Origin: Spinacia oleracea
Lineage: Eukaryota > Streptophyta > Magnoliopsida > Caryophyllales > Amaranthaceae
Reading direction: 5' to 3'
Assembly (NCBI RefSeq): GCF_020520425.1
Contig: NC_079488.1
Location: 18,850,247 to 18,914,246 of the forward strand
DNA length: 64,000 nt
The position numbers were made by a program, and so were the translations under genes. The notes under the pieces were generated by a model. That model was not told the origin of the DNA and ran no database searches. It saw only the letters and a list, made by a program, of their open reading frames with translations. How positions within the stretch are numbered: position 1 is the stretch's first letter; each line of letters begins with the position of its first letter. Of this stretch, positions 42,801 to 51,010 are shown piece by piece.

Positions 42801-43284
42801 AATTTACTGGAAAAGGAAATAGAAAATCCCAAATTATCTAATTAGATGTACTCTGCTGAATATTTGCAACAATTTGACTGTCACAGTTGCAAGTTACTAT
42901 TTTGACCGTAATTATACCCAATGACATATTAGTAAACACTTAAAAGAATAGATATTTGAAAATTTTAAGATTAATACAACAACATCTTACACAATAACAT
43001 TAATTTGTACATTAATAAGAAAATATGGTCAAAATTAATGTATGAATAATGCAAAAGTAAAGTTTGGAAGAGAGTAGTACCTTAGCAATAACGGAAAGTT
43101 TGGAAGAACGAGAGGTAAAAGGTGAGGAGAGAGGAGATGTGTGTGACAATTTGAGGCCGCAAAATTGGGATTGTGTTGCATTGGAGAGGATGCAGAGATT
43201 CTGAGAAGAAATGGGTTTTCGGGTTTGGGTTTGGGTTGGGAGAGTGGAAATAAGGGAGTGTTTGGGGAGAGAGAGGGAAGCCAT
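27833..43284 (-). CDS. PRXQ: Peroxiredoxin Q, chloroplast, copy B (four exons, 14.2-kb intron 2)
   Basis: Exons on the minus strand: 43284-43081, 42642-42505, 28268-28179 and 28051-27833. They join in frame to 216 aa; all junctions are GT-AG and each falls at phase 0, exactly as in copy A. Exon 1 is a Ser-rich chloroplast transit peptide (68 codons). The enzyme is a thioredoxin-dependent thiol peroxidase: peroxidatic Cys111 (PGCTKQ) and resolving Cys116 (ACSFRD) have the C-X4-C spacing of the PrxQ class. Other kept blocks: [52 protein letters not shown]. About 13 of 148 mature residues differ from copy A; the conserved SGDD after the second block is SVND here (V137, N138). Intron 2 spans 14,236 nt because of nested transposons, including a complete copia element. 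Homology to copy A's intron on both sides of the insertions shows these four exons are one split gene, not two fragments. Whether it is still spliced is unknown. Confidence 0.82.
28316..29133. mobile_element. Tourist-like MITE, interrupted by a hAT element
   Basis: Left end CGGTCCTTTTGGTAGCCGG and right end inverted CCGGCTATCAAACGGGCCG, with TAA on both sides (28313-28315, 29134-29136), the PIF/Harbinger duplication. The right inverted repeat is split by the hAT insertion at 28626-29121, whose duplicated target is part of that repeat. The MITE itself is about 314 bp once the insertion is discounted. Lies in intron 2 of PrxQ-B, absent at the matching site in copy A. Confidence 0.85.
28626..29121. 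mobile_element. hAT non-autonomous element
   Basis: 496 bp with 16-bp terminal inverted repeats CAGTGGCGGAGCCAGG, flanked by a perfect 8-bp duplication TCAAACGG (28618-28625, 29122-29129). No transposase frame. Inserted in the right end of a Tourist-like MITE. Confidence 0.92.
29237..29520. mobile_element. Foldback MITE-like element with palindromic end
   Basis: The left end 29237-29262 is a perfect 26-bp palindrome of the form GGTGTACAATAAA plus its reverse complement. The right end repeats TACAATATTTATTGTACACC. AT-rich, non-coding interior; flanks unresolved. Confidence 0.5.
29791..31175 (+). repeat. 5' LTR of copia element
   Basis: Starts TGAAGGAAATAATGCCC and ends CATAACCTAACA. U3 holds a degenerate array of about 18-bp units with GCCGGAAACGGAAATATT character (about 30107-30420), then a GC-rich block. 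TATAAATA at 30809-30816 is a good promoter TATA box, putting the RNA start near 30840. Confidence 0.95.
31177..31190 (+). other. Primer-binding site of copia element
   Basis: TGGTATCACGAGCC starts one base after the 5' LTR and matches the initiator-Met-tRNA type priming site in its first eight bases. Confidence 0.85.
31191..34045 (+). other. Long untranslated leader of copia element
   Basis: About 2.85 kb between primer-binding site and Gag start without a credible gene. It is AT-rich except for the GC-rich minisatellite listed separately. Short direct repeats ATATGGTCTGCGTACCAT occur at about 33194 and 33261. Confidence 0.7.
31970..32590. repeat. GC-rich minisatellite in the copia leader
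   Basis: Degenerate tandem units of roughly 20-40 bp built from GCGCGCCCAGCGAGCGATG, densest at 32250-32450. It is very different in base composition from the surrounding AT-rich leader. Long open frames on both strands here are composition artefacts (Arg/Ala/Ser-rich in all frames). Confidence 0.8.
34046..38032 (+). CDS. Intact copia Gag-Pol polyprotein
   Basis: One uninterrupted frame of 1328 codons from ATG 34046; an upstream in-frame ATG at 34004 adds 14 hydrophobic residues and is less likely, as MANNNQN starts the usual Gag region. Order: Gag ([22 protein letters not shown]-type UBN2 region), CX2CX4HX4C zinc knuckle near residue 257 ([14 protein letters not shown]), protease [10 protein letters not shown] near 302-311, HHCC finger ([12 protein letters not shown] ... 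CESCLLGK), integrase core ([26 protein letters not shown]), RT with YVDD at about 1000-1003, and RNase H ([28 protein letters not shown]). Length and motifs are those of a complete copia polyprotein, so this copy could in principle supply proteins. Confidence 0.95.
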   Translation: MANNNQNIIMGSELMVKLNLTNFLEWEAKLVEIVKLNGLEYVLSHPMPSYYARDMTPERFYAWDADLKKVMSLMLNNIPDDWARRFVAYEPFTLIKNLRDICRGSTEDRDLNVHELIESMSGLKVSSPNRCYRMEVQETHVQLLRTKQRVGVPLRFHVDLMCSYFDRLSLLGTPISERMAVSVLLNSLHSGFGRFKQQYLSEPREETVAEFIHLVRKAEIVLDCEAKDLLKARKRPFKKGGKSKGNAKSKQDKSTSSCLYCDGIGHYKRECPKLKEDQKNGTVVPSSGIFVIDCILANSTSWVLDTGCGSHLCSNPQGLRRSRKLSKGEVDLRVGNGARIAALAVGTYYLSLPSGLVLELEECFHVPSLTKNIISVSCLDAKGFSFIIKDNSCSFYFKEMFYGSARLVNGLYLLDHDKQVYNINTKKAKKDDSDLTYLWHCRLGHINLKRLERLQREGILEPFDLEDYGKCESCLLGKMTKQPFSKVGERANELLGLIHTDVCGPMSTNARGGFSYFITFTDDFSRYGYVYLMKHKSESFDKFKEFQSEVENQLGKKIKALRSDRGGEYLSYEFDDHLKECGILSELTPPGTPQWNGVSERRNRTLLDMVRSMMGQAELPLEFWGHALNTAALTINRAPSKAVEKTPYELWFGKPPNVSFLKIWGCEVYVKRLISDKLHPKSDKCILVGYPKETKGYYFYNTSENKVFVARDGVFLEKDHISKMTSGRKVDLEEIRVEQQTLENAQDDIQDETQRSLEESGENHGQSRNVTPRRSQRYRSQPERYLGILTNESYDVLLLESDEPATYKQAMTSPSSKQWQEAMQSELDSMSENQVWDLVDLPDGYQAIGSKWVFKLKKDKDGKLEVFKARLVAKGYRQVHGVNYDETFSPVAMLKSIRIMLAIAAYYDYEIWQMDVKTAFLNGVLTETVFMTQPEGFEDPKNAKKVCKLKKSIYGLKQASRSWNIRFDEAVSDFGFIKNTDESCVYKKVSGSKIAFLVLYVDDILLIGNDIPMLNSVKIWLGKCFSMKDLGEAQYILGIKIYRDRSKKMIGLSQSTYINKVLDRFKMADSKRGYLPMSHGMTLSKTQCPKTLDERRRMNGIPYASLIGSIMYAMICTRPDIAYALSTTSRYQSDPGEAHWTAAKNILKYLKRHKDDFLVYGGDDELIVKGYTDASFQTDKDDFRSQSGFVFCLNGGAVSWKSAKQSTIADSTTEAEYIAAHEAAKEAIWLRKFIGELGVVPSIKGPIALYCDNNGAIAQAKEPRHHQRVKHVLRRFHLLREFVERKEVEISKIGTDDNISDPLTKPLPQAKHNSHTAAMGIKHIGEWL
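38033..38881 (+). other. 3' untranslated internal region of copia element
   Basis: About 850 nt between the Pol stop and the polypurine tract with no coding capacity. The same sequence recurs at 39859-40706 and, inverted and diverged, at 58514-59285. Confidence 0.8.
38882..38898 (+). other. Polypurine tract (first copy)
   Basis: AAGGACAAGTGGGAGAC directly before an LTR start (TGAAGG). An identical tract precedes the terminal LTR at 40706-40722. Confidence 0.8.
38899..39655 (+). repeat. Extra, partial, variant LTR inside the copia element
   Basis: Starts as a normal LTR (TGAAGGAAATAATGCCC) but breaks off after 757 bp, in the GC-rich part of U3, and joins the end of Pol at AGCCTAGACACC. Its last 110 bp (GAGGCTCGCTAGACGAAGGC; ACGCCTCGACCAGGCCCAGC) do not match the terminal LTRs but resemble the LTR at 57112-58513 (inverted). 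Confidence 0.9.
39656..40722 (+). repeat. Second copy of the 3' internal region with RNase H tail
   Basis: Corresponds to 37830-38898 with about ten differences and two 1-bp deletions (roughly 1% diverged). The first 203 nt (to 39858) repeat the last codons of Pol including its stop, without any upstream coding sequence, so this is a non-functional RNase H tail. Confidence 0.92.
40723..42107 (+). repeat. 3' LTR of copia element
   Basis: 1385 bp, co-linear with the 5' LTR without indels; differences seen at 41005, 41076, 41987 and 42047 regions. Followed by the GGCCC duplication. Confidence 0.95.
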
Positions 43285-43491
43285 TGTTGAAGGAGATCGA
43301 AAGAGGTGTAAAAAATGTAAAAGGGTGCGAATTAAAGGTGAGAGTTACTCCGTAGTAATGTTGGAAGTTGTTAGAACAAGTGGTGGTTTAGTGGACTTCC
43401 TTTGTGCGTGTGGAGATTCGTTGGCCAGCCAGCCAACTCCGAACTTTGTCTCTTTGATTTTTACATGACCAATATCATAAGGTACGATTGT

Positions 43492-44205
43492 CGACATAAA
43501 CTATCTCGGTGGTACGTATGCCCGACAACGTCAATATTTTTTGGAGAAAATTTTGTTGATTAGTACCAAAGATGTTGATGGCCGGGATGGCCCGAAGCCC
43601 CAACCCGACCCGGTATGAAAAAACCCGGTCTAATATGGGCATAAAGTCGTGGGTTGGGCCTGGGCCTTAATCTTTTGGGAAAAAGTACGATAAGACACGG
43701 CACGACTAGACCTGATATGACAAAGCATGCGAAATTTAGTAAAATTGACCTTAGGCACGACAGTCGGCCCTACCCGGAACGAAAGCACGTGGGCTCGGGC
43801 CGGGTCGGGTCGACATAAACTATCTCGATGGTACGTAATCCCGACAACGTCACGATATTTTGGAGAAAATTTTGTTGATTAGTACCAAAAATGGTTGTGG
43901 CCGGGCTGGCCCCCGACCCGATATGAAAAAGCCCGGCCTGGGCACGAAGTCGTGGGTCGGGTCTGAGCCTTAACTTTTTGGGAAAAAACACGACAAGGCA
44001 CGGCACGATTCGACCTGGCATGACAAAGCACGCTAAATTTAGTAAAATTGACCTTAGGCACGGCGGTCCGGCCAGGAACGAAAGCACGTGGGCTCGGACC
44101 GGGCTGTTTTGAACTTTTCGGCCAGGCCCGATACAAGTGGGCATGCTATGTCTCGGCCCGGTTAGGCCCGTGGGCTCAGTCCGAAGCCCGGCCCACGACG
44201 ATCTT
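43492..44205. repeat. CCGGGC-rich dispersed repeat in tandem duplicate
   Basis: Two direct units (43492-43810 and 43811-about 44108), both starting CGACATAAACTATCTCG and sharing GAAAATTTTGTTGATTAGTA and GAAAGCACGTGGGCTCGG. About 90% alike by eye. A relative flanks the CACTA element (49976-50243 and 55132-55205). Superfamily unknown. It starts about 210 bp upstream of the PrxQ-B start codon. Confidence 0.75.
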
Positions 44206-45554
44206 TAATTAGTACGGTTAGAAAATTTGTCAATTACTCTTTGTGTCTCTAGATATTTTCCCGTTTCCTTTTAAGATATCTCACTTGTAATTCTATTGGT
44301 TTATTAATAAAAGATCTTGTACTTTCATTGGTTGGATAGCTCATCGGTGGTGTTTGTGTGAAATATAGAAGTCATAGCCCCCTGGTCATAGGTTCATGCC
44401 CCACCAATGCTTCAAAATTCAAATTCATGATTTTCATTGCTCATTTGCAAACTTTGCCTATGCCTTCCTTTTCTATTAGTACTCCGTATTACCCAATTTG
44501 AATCAAGCTTAATATTAACCCTAAAAGAAAGAAAGTGTTACATGCACAATCTTTAAAATCCTAATATTTTATTCTTCTTTTGTCAATTTAATCACTTCTT
44601 GTGTTATTTGGGACTTAGAAAAATTAATTGAATATTAGTACGGAGTATGTAACCAATTTAATTTATCGTATTTCAAAAAATTTACCAACAAGTTAAAACT
44701 TTTGGACGATTCACTACCACATCATCCCCCTTCAATAAATTTATTTCATCCATCTTTGAGAGTCTAGACTTATAATGTTGTTTTCATATCTTAACTAGTG
44801 TGTGGCTCGGGCGATGCCCCGATTGCTACATTGAATAGTTAAAATTTTAGATTTTCTTGAGCAAAATATTTGATAAGATATATGTATAGCATTAAGTGAA
44901 AGCATTCATCAAGTTCGTCAACTACACAAACACACTAAGTCATTTATCATGAGCAATAATTTTTCAATTGCATCATCTTACAATTTGTATAATTTGTTTT
45001 CTAGTGGAAATAAGTGATTCAAAATTAACAAACACCAAATTAGACATATGCAGTCATGCAAGGCATTTTTGTAGTTGATGCTTATGAGACTGATGACATC
45101 ATGTTTATTCATGGTTGTTCTAATTATTTAATTATTATTTTTTTCCAAAATAGTCAATAGAAAATAAAAAGTCACATAAAATTTTAGTTGTTGTAAACTT
45201 CATGTTAACATTCATTTATAAATTAATGTGAAGAGATAAACCACAAATGGTTGTTGGTTAAGATGGTAATGAGAGTTATCTTCCACACTTGAGGTCTAGA
45301 GTTCGAACCTCATTGTACGTATTGATTTTTGGTTGTCCATGATATGCCATATCATTTGGTGAGTGGATGATGTGGCACAAAAGGAAGAGTACTACGTGCC
45401 ACATAGACATTTTTCTCAACGCCTTTTAATATATTAGTATAGATTTGATAATTAATGTTTGAAACTTTGAAATATTCATGCAAGCCTCCAAATGTTTTTA
45501 ATCATGATAAACTTTCTCTGAGCTTAATTAGATAATGAGTAGTGTTAAGTCTAA
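44206..45554. other. Spacer between the two PrxQ genes, with SINE relics
   Basis: No coding gene. Two tRNA-like relics: about 44331-44430 (A box TAGCTCATCGGTGG, B box AGGTTCATGCCCC) and about 45241-45345 (GGTTGTTGGTTAAGATGG, B box GAGTTCGAACCTC). Both are plus strand and lack clear duplications. Confidence 0.5.
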
Positions 45555-45653
45555 GACCCTGTTCTTTTGGACTTTATTTGGCTGAACTGAACTGAATGAA
45601 GTTGAACTGAACTGACCGAACTGAACTGCAATAAAGTCCAAAAGAACATAGCC
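45555..45653. mobile_element. Short Tourist-like MITE
   Basis: 99 bp, almost entirely a hairpin: GACCCTGTTCTTTTGGACTT and inverted AAGTCCAAAAGAACATAGCC, flanked by TAA on both sides. Interior has GAACTGAACTGA repeats. Confidence 0.85.
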
Positions 45654-45907
45654 TAACTGTCTAAGAAGTGAAAAAATCGAGAATTTCTATATCATCTCAC
45701 CCTATTTACGAGCAATTTTTTTCACAACATACTTCTAAATGTATAAGGCCCCAATTTATTGTTTCGCCCGTGGACCACCAAGAAGTCAGGAACGGCACCG
45801 AGTGTACGTTTAGTCTAGCTTCAATTGTTAGAAAAATATTGTTTAGTTAGCGCCAATCGTTTTGTGATTTAAGCACACTATACAAATTACAAACTAAACT
45901 TCCTGAG

Positions 45908-46117
45908 TACATGACAATATACAAACTGATATTCTCAACTTTTATTGCATTTAAATTGTTGATAGTGATTTAGTATACAGAAATAATCACAATTACTGCA
46001 AAAAAGGAAGATCTAAGACATACATTGGAGAACCAAGGATTCGGGGATGAATGGTAGTTGATTGCACTGAGAAAAGAGAGAGGATTCACATAATCTGCCA
46101 CCAGAAAAGAAAAATTC
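45908..46117 (-). promoter_or_regulatory. 3' UTR and polyadenylation signal of peroxiredoxin copy A
   Basis: On the minus strand AATAAA lies at 45941-45946, about 170 nt after the stop. Aligns with 27655-27832 of copy B. Confidence 0.65.
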
Positions 46118-49100
46118 TCAAAGGCTTTGTAGAAACTTGAGGGTTTCGTCAATATGCTTCTCGGGTTGAAATTGATTGTTATAAACGAGCCGGACAACTC
46201 CATTCTTGTCAAGGACGTAGGTTTGTCTCCCGGGGAGAGCTCCAAAGAGATCCGAAGGGACTCCCCACTCTTTTCTCACGTTGTTACCCTCGTCACTTAG
46301 TAAAGTGTAAGGAAGTTTGTACTTCTGTTTGAATGCCTGTATACATTCAAAGGAAAATATGTAAAAAGGTGAGCGGATATAATAAAATATGGATAAAGTA
46401 TGGTAGATAGGTAAAAGGTAGGCGCGTGTAAGAAAAAAAAGGAATGAAGTAAGAGAAAATGAGTGGAAAGTTGAAAATGTTGTGGGATAAGTGGGGTAAG
46501 ATAGTAAATTTTCATGTTCAAAAATAGAATAAAGCAAAGGGTAAAGAACATTATGAAACCGACTGAACCAAAAAGTGTAAGAATCATTTTGAAACGGAGG
46601 TAGTATGTTTTAGAGATTCATAGAGACAATTCAAGAAGTGCAACAAGTTTTGCTTCGTTAATACCTAGTTGATTTATGAAGCTAGTAGTTTTGGATAACA
46701 CAAAACAATTTCATGATAGACAAGAAAGTCAACTAAAAGTAGACTGGAATTTCTCAAGGCATAACACAAAACAATTTCATTATACAACAACGAATAAGCT
46801 ATACTCCAGGGGAAGAACACAAGTACACAACATCAGAATTTCCAGTGTTCTTTTTTTCTTCTCTTTTTTGGTTCGATAAAGTGCAGTGATGCAACTTTGG
46901 AGACATGATTTTATCCCACATCTTGAATGCCACCATTCAACAACTCCACACTAGATTACAAACACCATAATTTCCCTTTCTTAGGTGACTTAAAAAATAC
47001 GAAATTGTTGTTGTAATACTGCATGAGTTGAAGGACTTTTTCTCCATGCCAATAACACAGACAATGATGTTTTTTAATTGAATGTAAATATTTGCTGAGC
47101 AAGTATGGACAACTCTAGAATTTTGTATTTACCTTGTGAGATGATGAATCATCGCCACTGATACCGATAACCTCTGCTCCTGCTTTCTTAAACTTTTCAT
47201 ACGAGTCTCTAAAAGCACAAGCCTGTGGTGAAAATGAAGAAAGTCAAGTCATAAGGTAAGAAGTAAGTCGCGAACCAGTTCCATGACAGTAAGAGTGACA
47301 TGGTAAATACATTGTTGCAAAGACCAAAAAACAAATATTCAAGAGTCAAGACTCAAGAGAACATTTTGCCATCTTCAAAGCTGTTTTATTAGCACAATGG
47401 CAAACCAATTAATAGGAGAATGTCACATACGTTGGAGGTGCAATGTCTTTTATTGGCTATTCAGTTGGTTTTTACTTCTTACAGGAAAGAGAAGCAGAAG
47501 CCTCAACCCTTCTGCACAGTATAGCTGCATAGGCAGAGGATTCCATATATCCCAAAGAAAGCAATCTTCCACGGGAGCTTTACATGAATGTCAAGTAAGA
47601 AAAATACTTAGAAATAGAAAACAGTACACTAGTATAACATTCGGTCCTCAATAACAATGCATTATTTGATACTGGCTTGGTTTCACCACTACCCCTAGTT
47701 ACTTGTAATTTCCAGTGAAAAGAAAAAACGATATATGAATTTGGCAGCTTAAGGCCCCGTTCGGCCGTTCGGTATCGTTTTTTGTTTTTAGTTTTCTGTT
47801 TTTTACAAAATATGAAAACCACATAAAGTAGTTTCCAGTTTTTTGTTGCCAGTTTTCGAAATCAACATAATTACTAATTTACTATAAGTATGACTATTTT
47901 TTAGCTCATGATTCAATCTAGTTCATATGACTTTTAAAACCAAACAAACAAAAACTGGAAACAGGAAACAGGTAGTGATATTTATCTTTTGCTTTGCAAA
48001 CAATTGAATACGTCAAGGATTCCTAATATCAAGAACATAGAAAATTTTCAATTTTGGAAGCGCATTTGATTTGCCAGAGGATTGTTGTTGGCCAAGGACT
48101 CTCTCCTTTAGGATGTCCAGATAAATGCTGAGCTTTTACTCCTTGATTCCTTCACTATCAAATATTCCATGTTCATTGCATATCCTATACATACAATGTA
48201 ACCTAACTAAATGTCTAAAATCATTTCTAAATTGTTGATCACCCTAATCAGCATAGCATACCTCATCAACAATCCATCAAGAGATTTGCTGAACAATTGA
48301 TAATCCTCTGATAAACATAATGTTAGAACAAATTAATCTAAGCAACTGCTTGAAAATGATGAGTGCTGAGACTGCTGACAGCTTCAAAAGGAAAGGGCAT
48401 TGTTTATTCTTCCTCCACCAATGTAATTTAATTCGAGGTCGTTTATCACCATGTGGTAGCTACTATACAATGTGACTATACTGTATGGTAGCTACTATAC
48501 AATGTGACTATACTGTAAGCCATAGTTAGGTTGATCAACTTTTCAATATTATTGACATACAAAATGAAGTTTAGCACTCCTGAATATCATATTATAAAAT
48601 CATGGCATTAAAATACCCGAGGTTGATCAAGTCTCCATTGGTCATTTGATTGACATATAATAGCTCATCCCAAACCCATCCCAAGACTAATGGTTAAGAC
48701 TGAGGTCTTGGCCTAGTGGTTAAGACTGAGGGTTTGTGTACATTAGGCATCAGGTTAAATTTCCCCCCACCACCACATTTGTAACTTATATTGCCCTTGT
48801 GGCTCATTCCCACGCACAACAGTTTTATAAATATACATTGTTCCACTTACCTTAACATGATCACTGTTTAGTAGCATTATATATCAATCATGATCCCTAT
48901 AATATGTGTTCTTTAAGGGTTTACAAAGGTTCTTAACAAGAATAGTAAATACTTAAAGGATATAATTCTTTCAAAAAAGAGGCATTAGAATCAAAATTCA
49001 TAATTAGAACAACAGGTGAAAAGGGAGAAATTAAGGTAAGGACCTGTTTGGTGCAACCAGGGGTTTCATCAGCTGGGTAAAAGTAAACAACAACAGGCTT

Positions 49101-49490
49101 CCCTTTAAACTTAGACAAGCTCACATTCCTCCCATCTTGATCCTTCAAACTAAATGCAGGTGCCAAAGTACCTTCTTTAACCTGCATTTTCAACAAATAA
49201 TTCACAAAAATTAAAAACCCAGAAAAAGAAATATTCACTGAAAAAAAAATCAGAAAATCCCAAAATTACACAATTCTAGCAAAATGCAGCACCTTAGAAA
49301 CAATGGAGAATTTGGAAGAACGGGAAGGGAATGGGGAGGAGAGAGAAGATGGGTTTGACAATTTCAGTCCGCAAAATTGGGATTGTGTTGAATTGGAGAT
49401 GATGCAGAGGCTTTGAGAAGAAATGGGTTTTGGGGTTTGGGTTGGGAGAGTGGAAACAAGGGAGTGTTTGGGGATAGAGAGGGAAGCCAT
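46118..49490 (-). CDS. PRXQ: Peroxiredoxin Q, chloroplast, copy A (four exons)
   Basis: Minus-strand exons 49490-49293, 49181-49044, 47222-47133 and 46336-46118 join in frame to 214 aa, the usual PrxQ length; introns are GT-AG and phase 0. Residues 1-66 form a Ser/Pro-rich transit peptide ([10 protein letters not shown]...). The mature enzyme reduces hydrogen and alkyl peroxides with electrons from thioredoxin in the chloroplast, associated with thylakoids in known plants. Peroxidatic Cys109 (TPGCTKQ) and resolving Cys114 (ACAFRD) are four residues apart. Also seen: [42 protein letters not shown] and [18 protein letters not shown]. The chosen start matches copy B; an in-frame upstream ATG at 49646 would add a poly-Leu stretch coded by a CTT repeat and is rejected. 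Its 5' region differs from copy B by a MITE and the CTT repeat. This is probably the main functional gene. Confidence 0.93.
46363..46603. mobile_element. MITE-like repeat in intron 3 of PrxQ-A
   Basis: Right end GAAACGGAGGTAG then TA; shares TAAATTTTCATGTTCAAAAA and AATAGAATAAAGC with 21061-21339. The left end is not clear. Absent from the short intron 3 of copy B. Confidence 0.55.
47223..49043. other. Intron 2 of PrxQ-A (1.8 kb)
   Basis: Contains a foldback-like segment with GGCCCCGTTCGGCC end (about 47753-47990), a 27-bp duplication (GTAGCTACTATACAATGTGACTATACTGTA type, 48455-48515) and a SINE-like relic at about 48690-48810 (GGCCTAGTGGTTAAGACTGA). The parts near exon 2 (48838-49043) and near 48660-48695 align with the two sides of the transposon stack in PrxQ-B intron 2. 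Confidence 0.6.
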
Positions 49491-49510
49491 TGTTGAAGGA
49501 TGACTGCTTT

Positions 49511-49542
49511 GAAGAAGAAGAAGAAGAAGAAGAAGAAGAAGA
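49511..49542 (-). repeat. (CTT)n microsatellite in the 5' leader of PrxQ-A
   Basis: About ten GAA units on the plus strand (CTT on the sense strand), starting 21 nt upstream of the start codon. Copy B has no such array at the same place. Confidence 0.85.
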
Positions 49543-49660
49543 TAAGGAGGAAGAGGTGAAAAGGGTGTGGTTTGAGAGTTTGTAATGTTTGAACAAGTGG
49601 ACTTCCTTTGTGCAATTCTGCAGGTGGATAAACGGTGTCCAGCCAAGAGGAAGTCTTTGT

Positions 49661-49920
49661 CACAAGTGACTTGTGTTCATATTGGACACAAGTGACTTGT
49701 GTTCATATTGGACACAAGTGAGTACCAATACATAATTTGGAGTACCAATACAGAATATGTTAGTACCAATACAAATTATGTGAATACCAATAATAACACA
49801 TATGACTTATATTGGTGGTATTTCTAAGCAATTTTGCATTTTGGTACTGACATATTATGTGTTGGTACTCAAGATGATTGTATTTGGATCACTTGTGTCC
49901 ATGTGGACACAAGTCACTTG
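49661..49920. mobile_element. MITE-like insertion upstream of PrxQ-A
   Basis: Ends are CACAAGTGACTTGTGTTC and inverted GGACACAAGTCACTTG. The left end is itself duplicated in tandem (26-bp unit, 49661-49712). The interior has several GAGTACCAATACA/TTGGTACTGACATA motifs in opposite orientations. It splits sequence that is continuous upstream of copy B (GTCCAGCCAACTCC). Confidence 0.65.
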
Positions 49921-49975
49921 AGGTTTAGAAACCCTCGTCCAGCCAACTCCAAAGTTTGTTCTTTGGTGCTACTTA

Positions 49976-50243
49976 AAGTTGGTTGTGGGCCGGCCTGGAC
50001 GCAAAAAGCCCGGTCCGCACGGGCAAAAAAAAAAAGCACACTCCGGCACGAGCAAGAAGTCATGGGCTAGACTTGGGCCTCATTTTTTTAGAAAAAGCAT
50101 GATAAAACACGATCTGATAAAGCACGCTAAATTTAATAAAATTTGGCTTAGACACGACGATAGGCTGGTATTATGGTCCGTGGGCCTGGGCACTATTTTA
50201 AATTCTCCGTCTGGAATGGCCCGATTCAAAGTGGGTTTGTCTT
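49976..50243. repeat. Dispersed CCGGGC-rich repeat, left half
   Basis: Related to 43811-44108 (TTGGTTGTGGGCCGGCCTGG; CACGCTAAATTTAATAAAAT). Interrupted by the CACTA element; the rest is at 55132-55205 (GGACCTGAGCTGTTC...CCCGACCCG). Confidence 0.65.
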
Positions 50244-50269
50244 CACTACAAGAAATTGATTAATTCCCG

Positions 50270-50705
50270 ACCGCCAAAAGTAGTTGGTAAAACACGAAAA
50301 ACGGTTGGTAAATGTTTTAGCGACCGCCAACTGCCGCAAAAAGGCGGTCAGTGTTCACCTGGACGGTAATTAAGGAAACTCCGACTGAATAGCGGTCGCT
50401 AATATTTACCGTCAGAAATAGCGACTACCAATGCAGTCACTAATTTAGTGCCAGTCTAAGCAGCCGCTAATTTGGTGACCGTCAAGGCAGTCGCTAAATT
50501 AGCGATCGTTTAGGCGGTCACTAAATTACTGACCGCTACAACGGTCGCTAAATTACCGTCCGCTTAAATGCTCGCTAATTTAGCGACTGCTTAGACGGTC
50601 ACTAAATTAACGACTGCTTAGACGGTCACTAAATTAGTGACTGCATTGGTAGTCGGTAATTTAGCGACCGCTTTGACAGTCGCTAAATTTTAATTGTAGT
50701 CGCTA
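50270..50705. repeat. Left subterminal repeat zone of the CACTA element
   Basis: More than a dozen copies of a core like AGCGACCGC/GCGGTC(A/G)CTAA in both directions, alternating with AATTTAGTGAC. Expected sites for the TNPA-type DNA-binding protein. Confidence 0.8.
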
Positions 50706-51010
50706 TTAAGTATTTAATTAGGCTTTATTTTTGCGGTCTATAATCTGCCTGTAGTGGTCTGTAAATTTGTATGCAAATATCATTTTGCAGTCATGATCAT
50801 TAATATATGCCTGTATATATACGAATTTATATAAATCCTGTAAAATCGTATGAAACTTGCTCAATGTTATAATATTAAACATGTTCTAAGTCATACAACA
50901 AAATTCATAATACACCTGATGTTGTTTAAACATGTTAATACATTCATAATATATAGGACTCAACAAGAAAAGTTGCAACTAGTTCAAACTCATACAAGAA
51001 TACTAACTAC

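Noticed and set aside
43770-44144. Two open frames in the CCGGGC-rich repeat
   Set aside because: The repeat is tandemly duplicated and dispersed; the frames are not kept between its copies.
49491-49646. Upstream in-frame ATG at 49646 as the PrxQ-A start
   Set aside because: It would add 52 residues with a poly-Leu stretch coded by the CTT microsatellite, has no counterpart in copy B, and the internal MASL start gives a normal transit peptide and family length.
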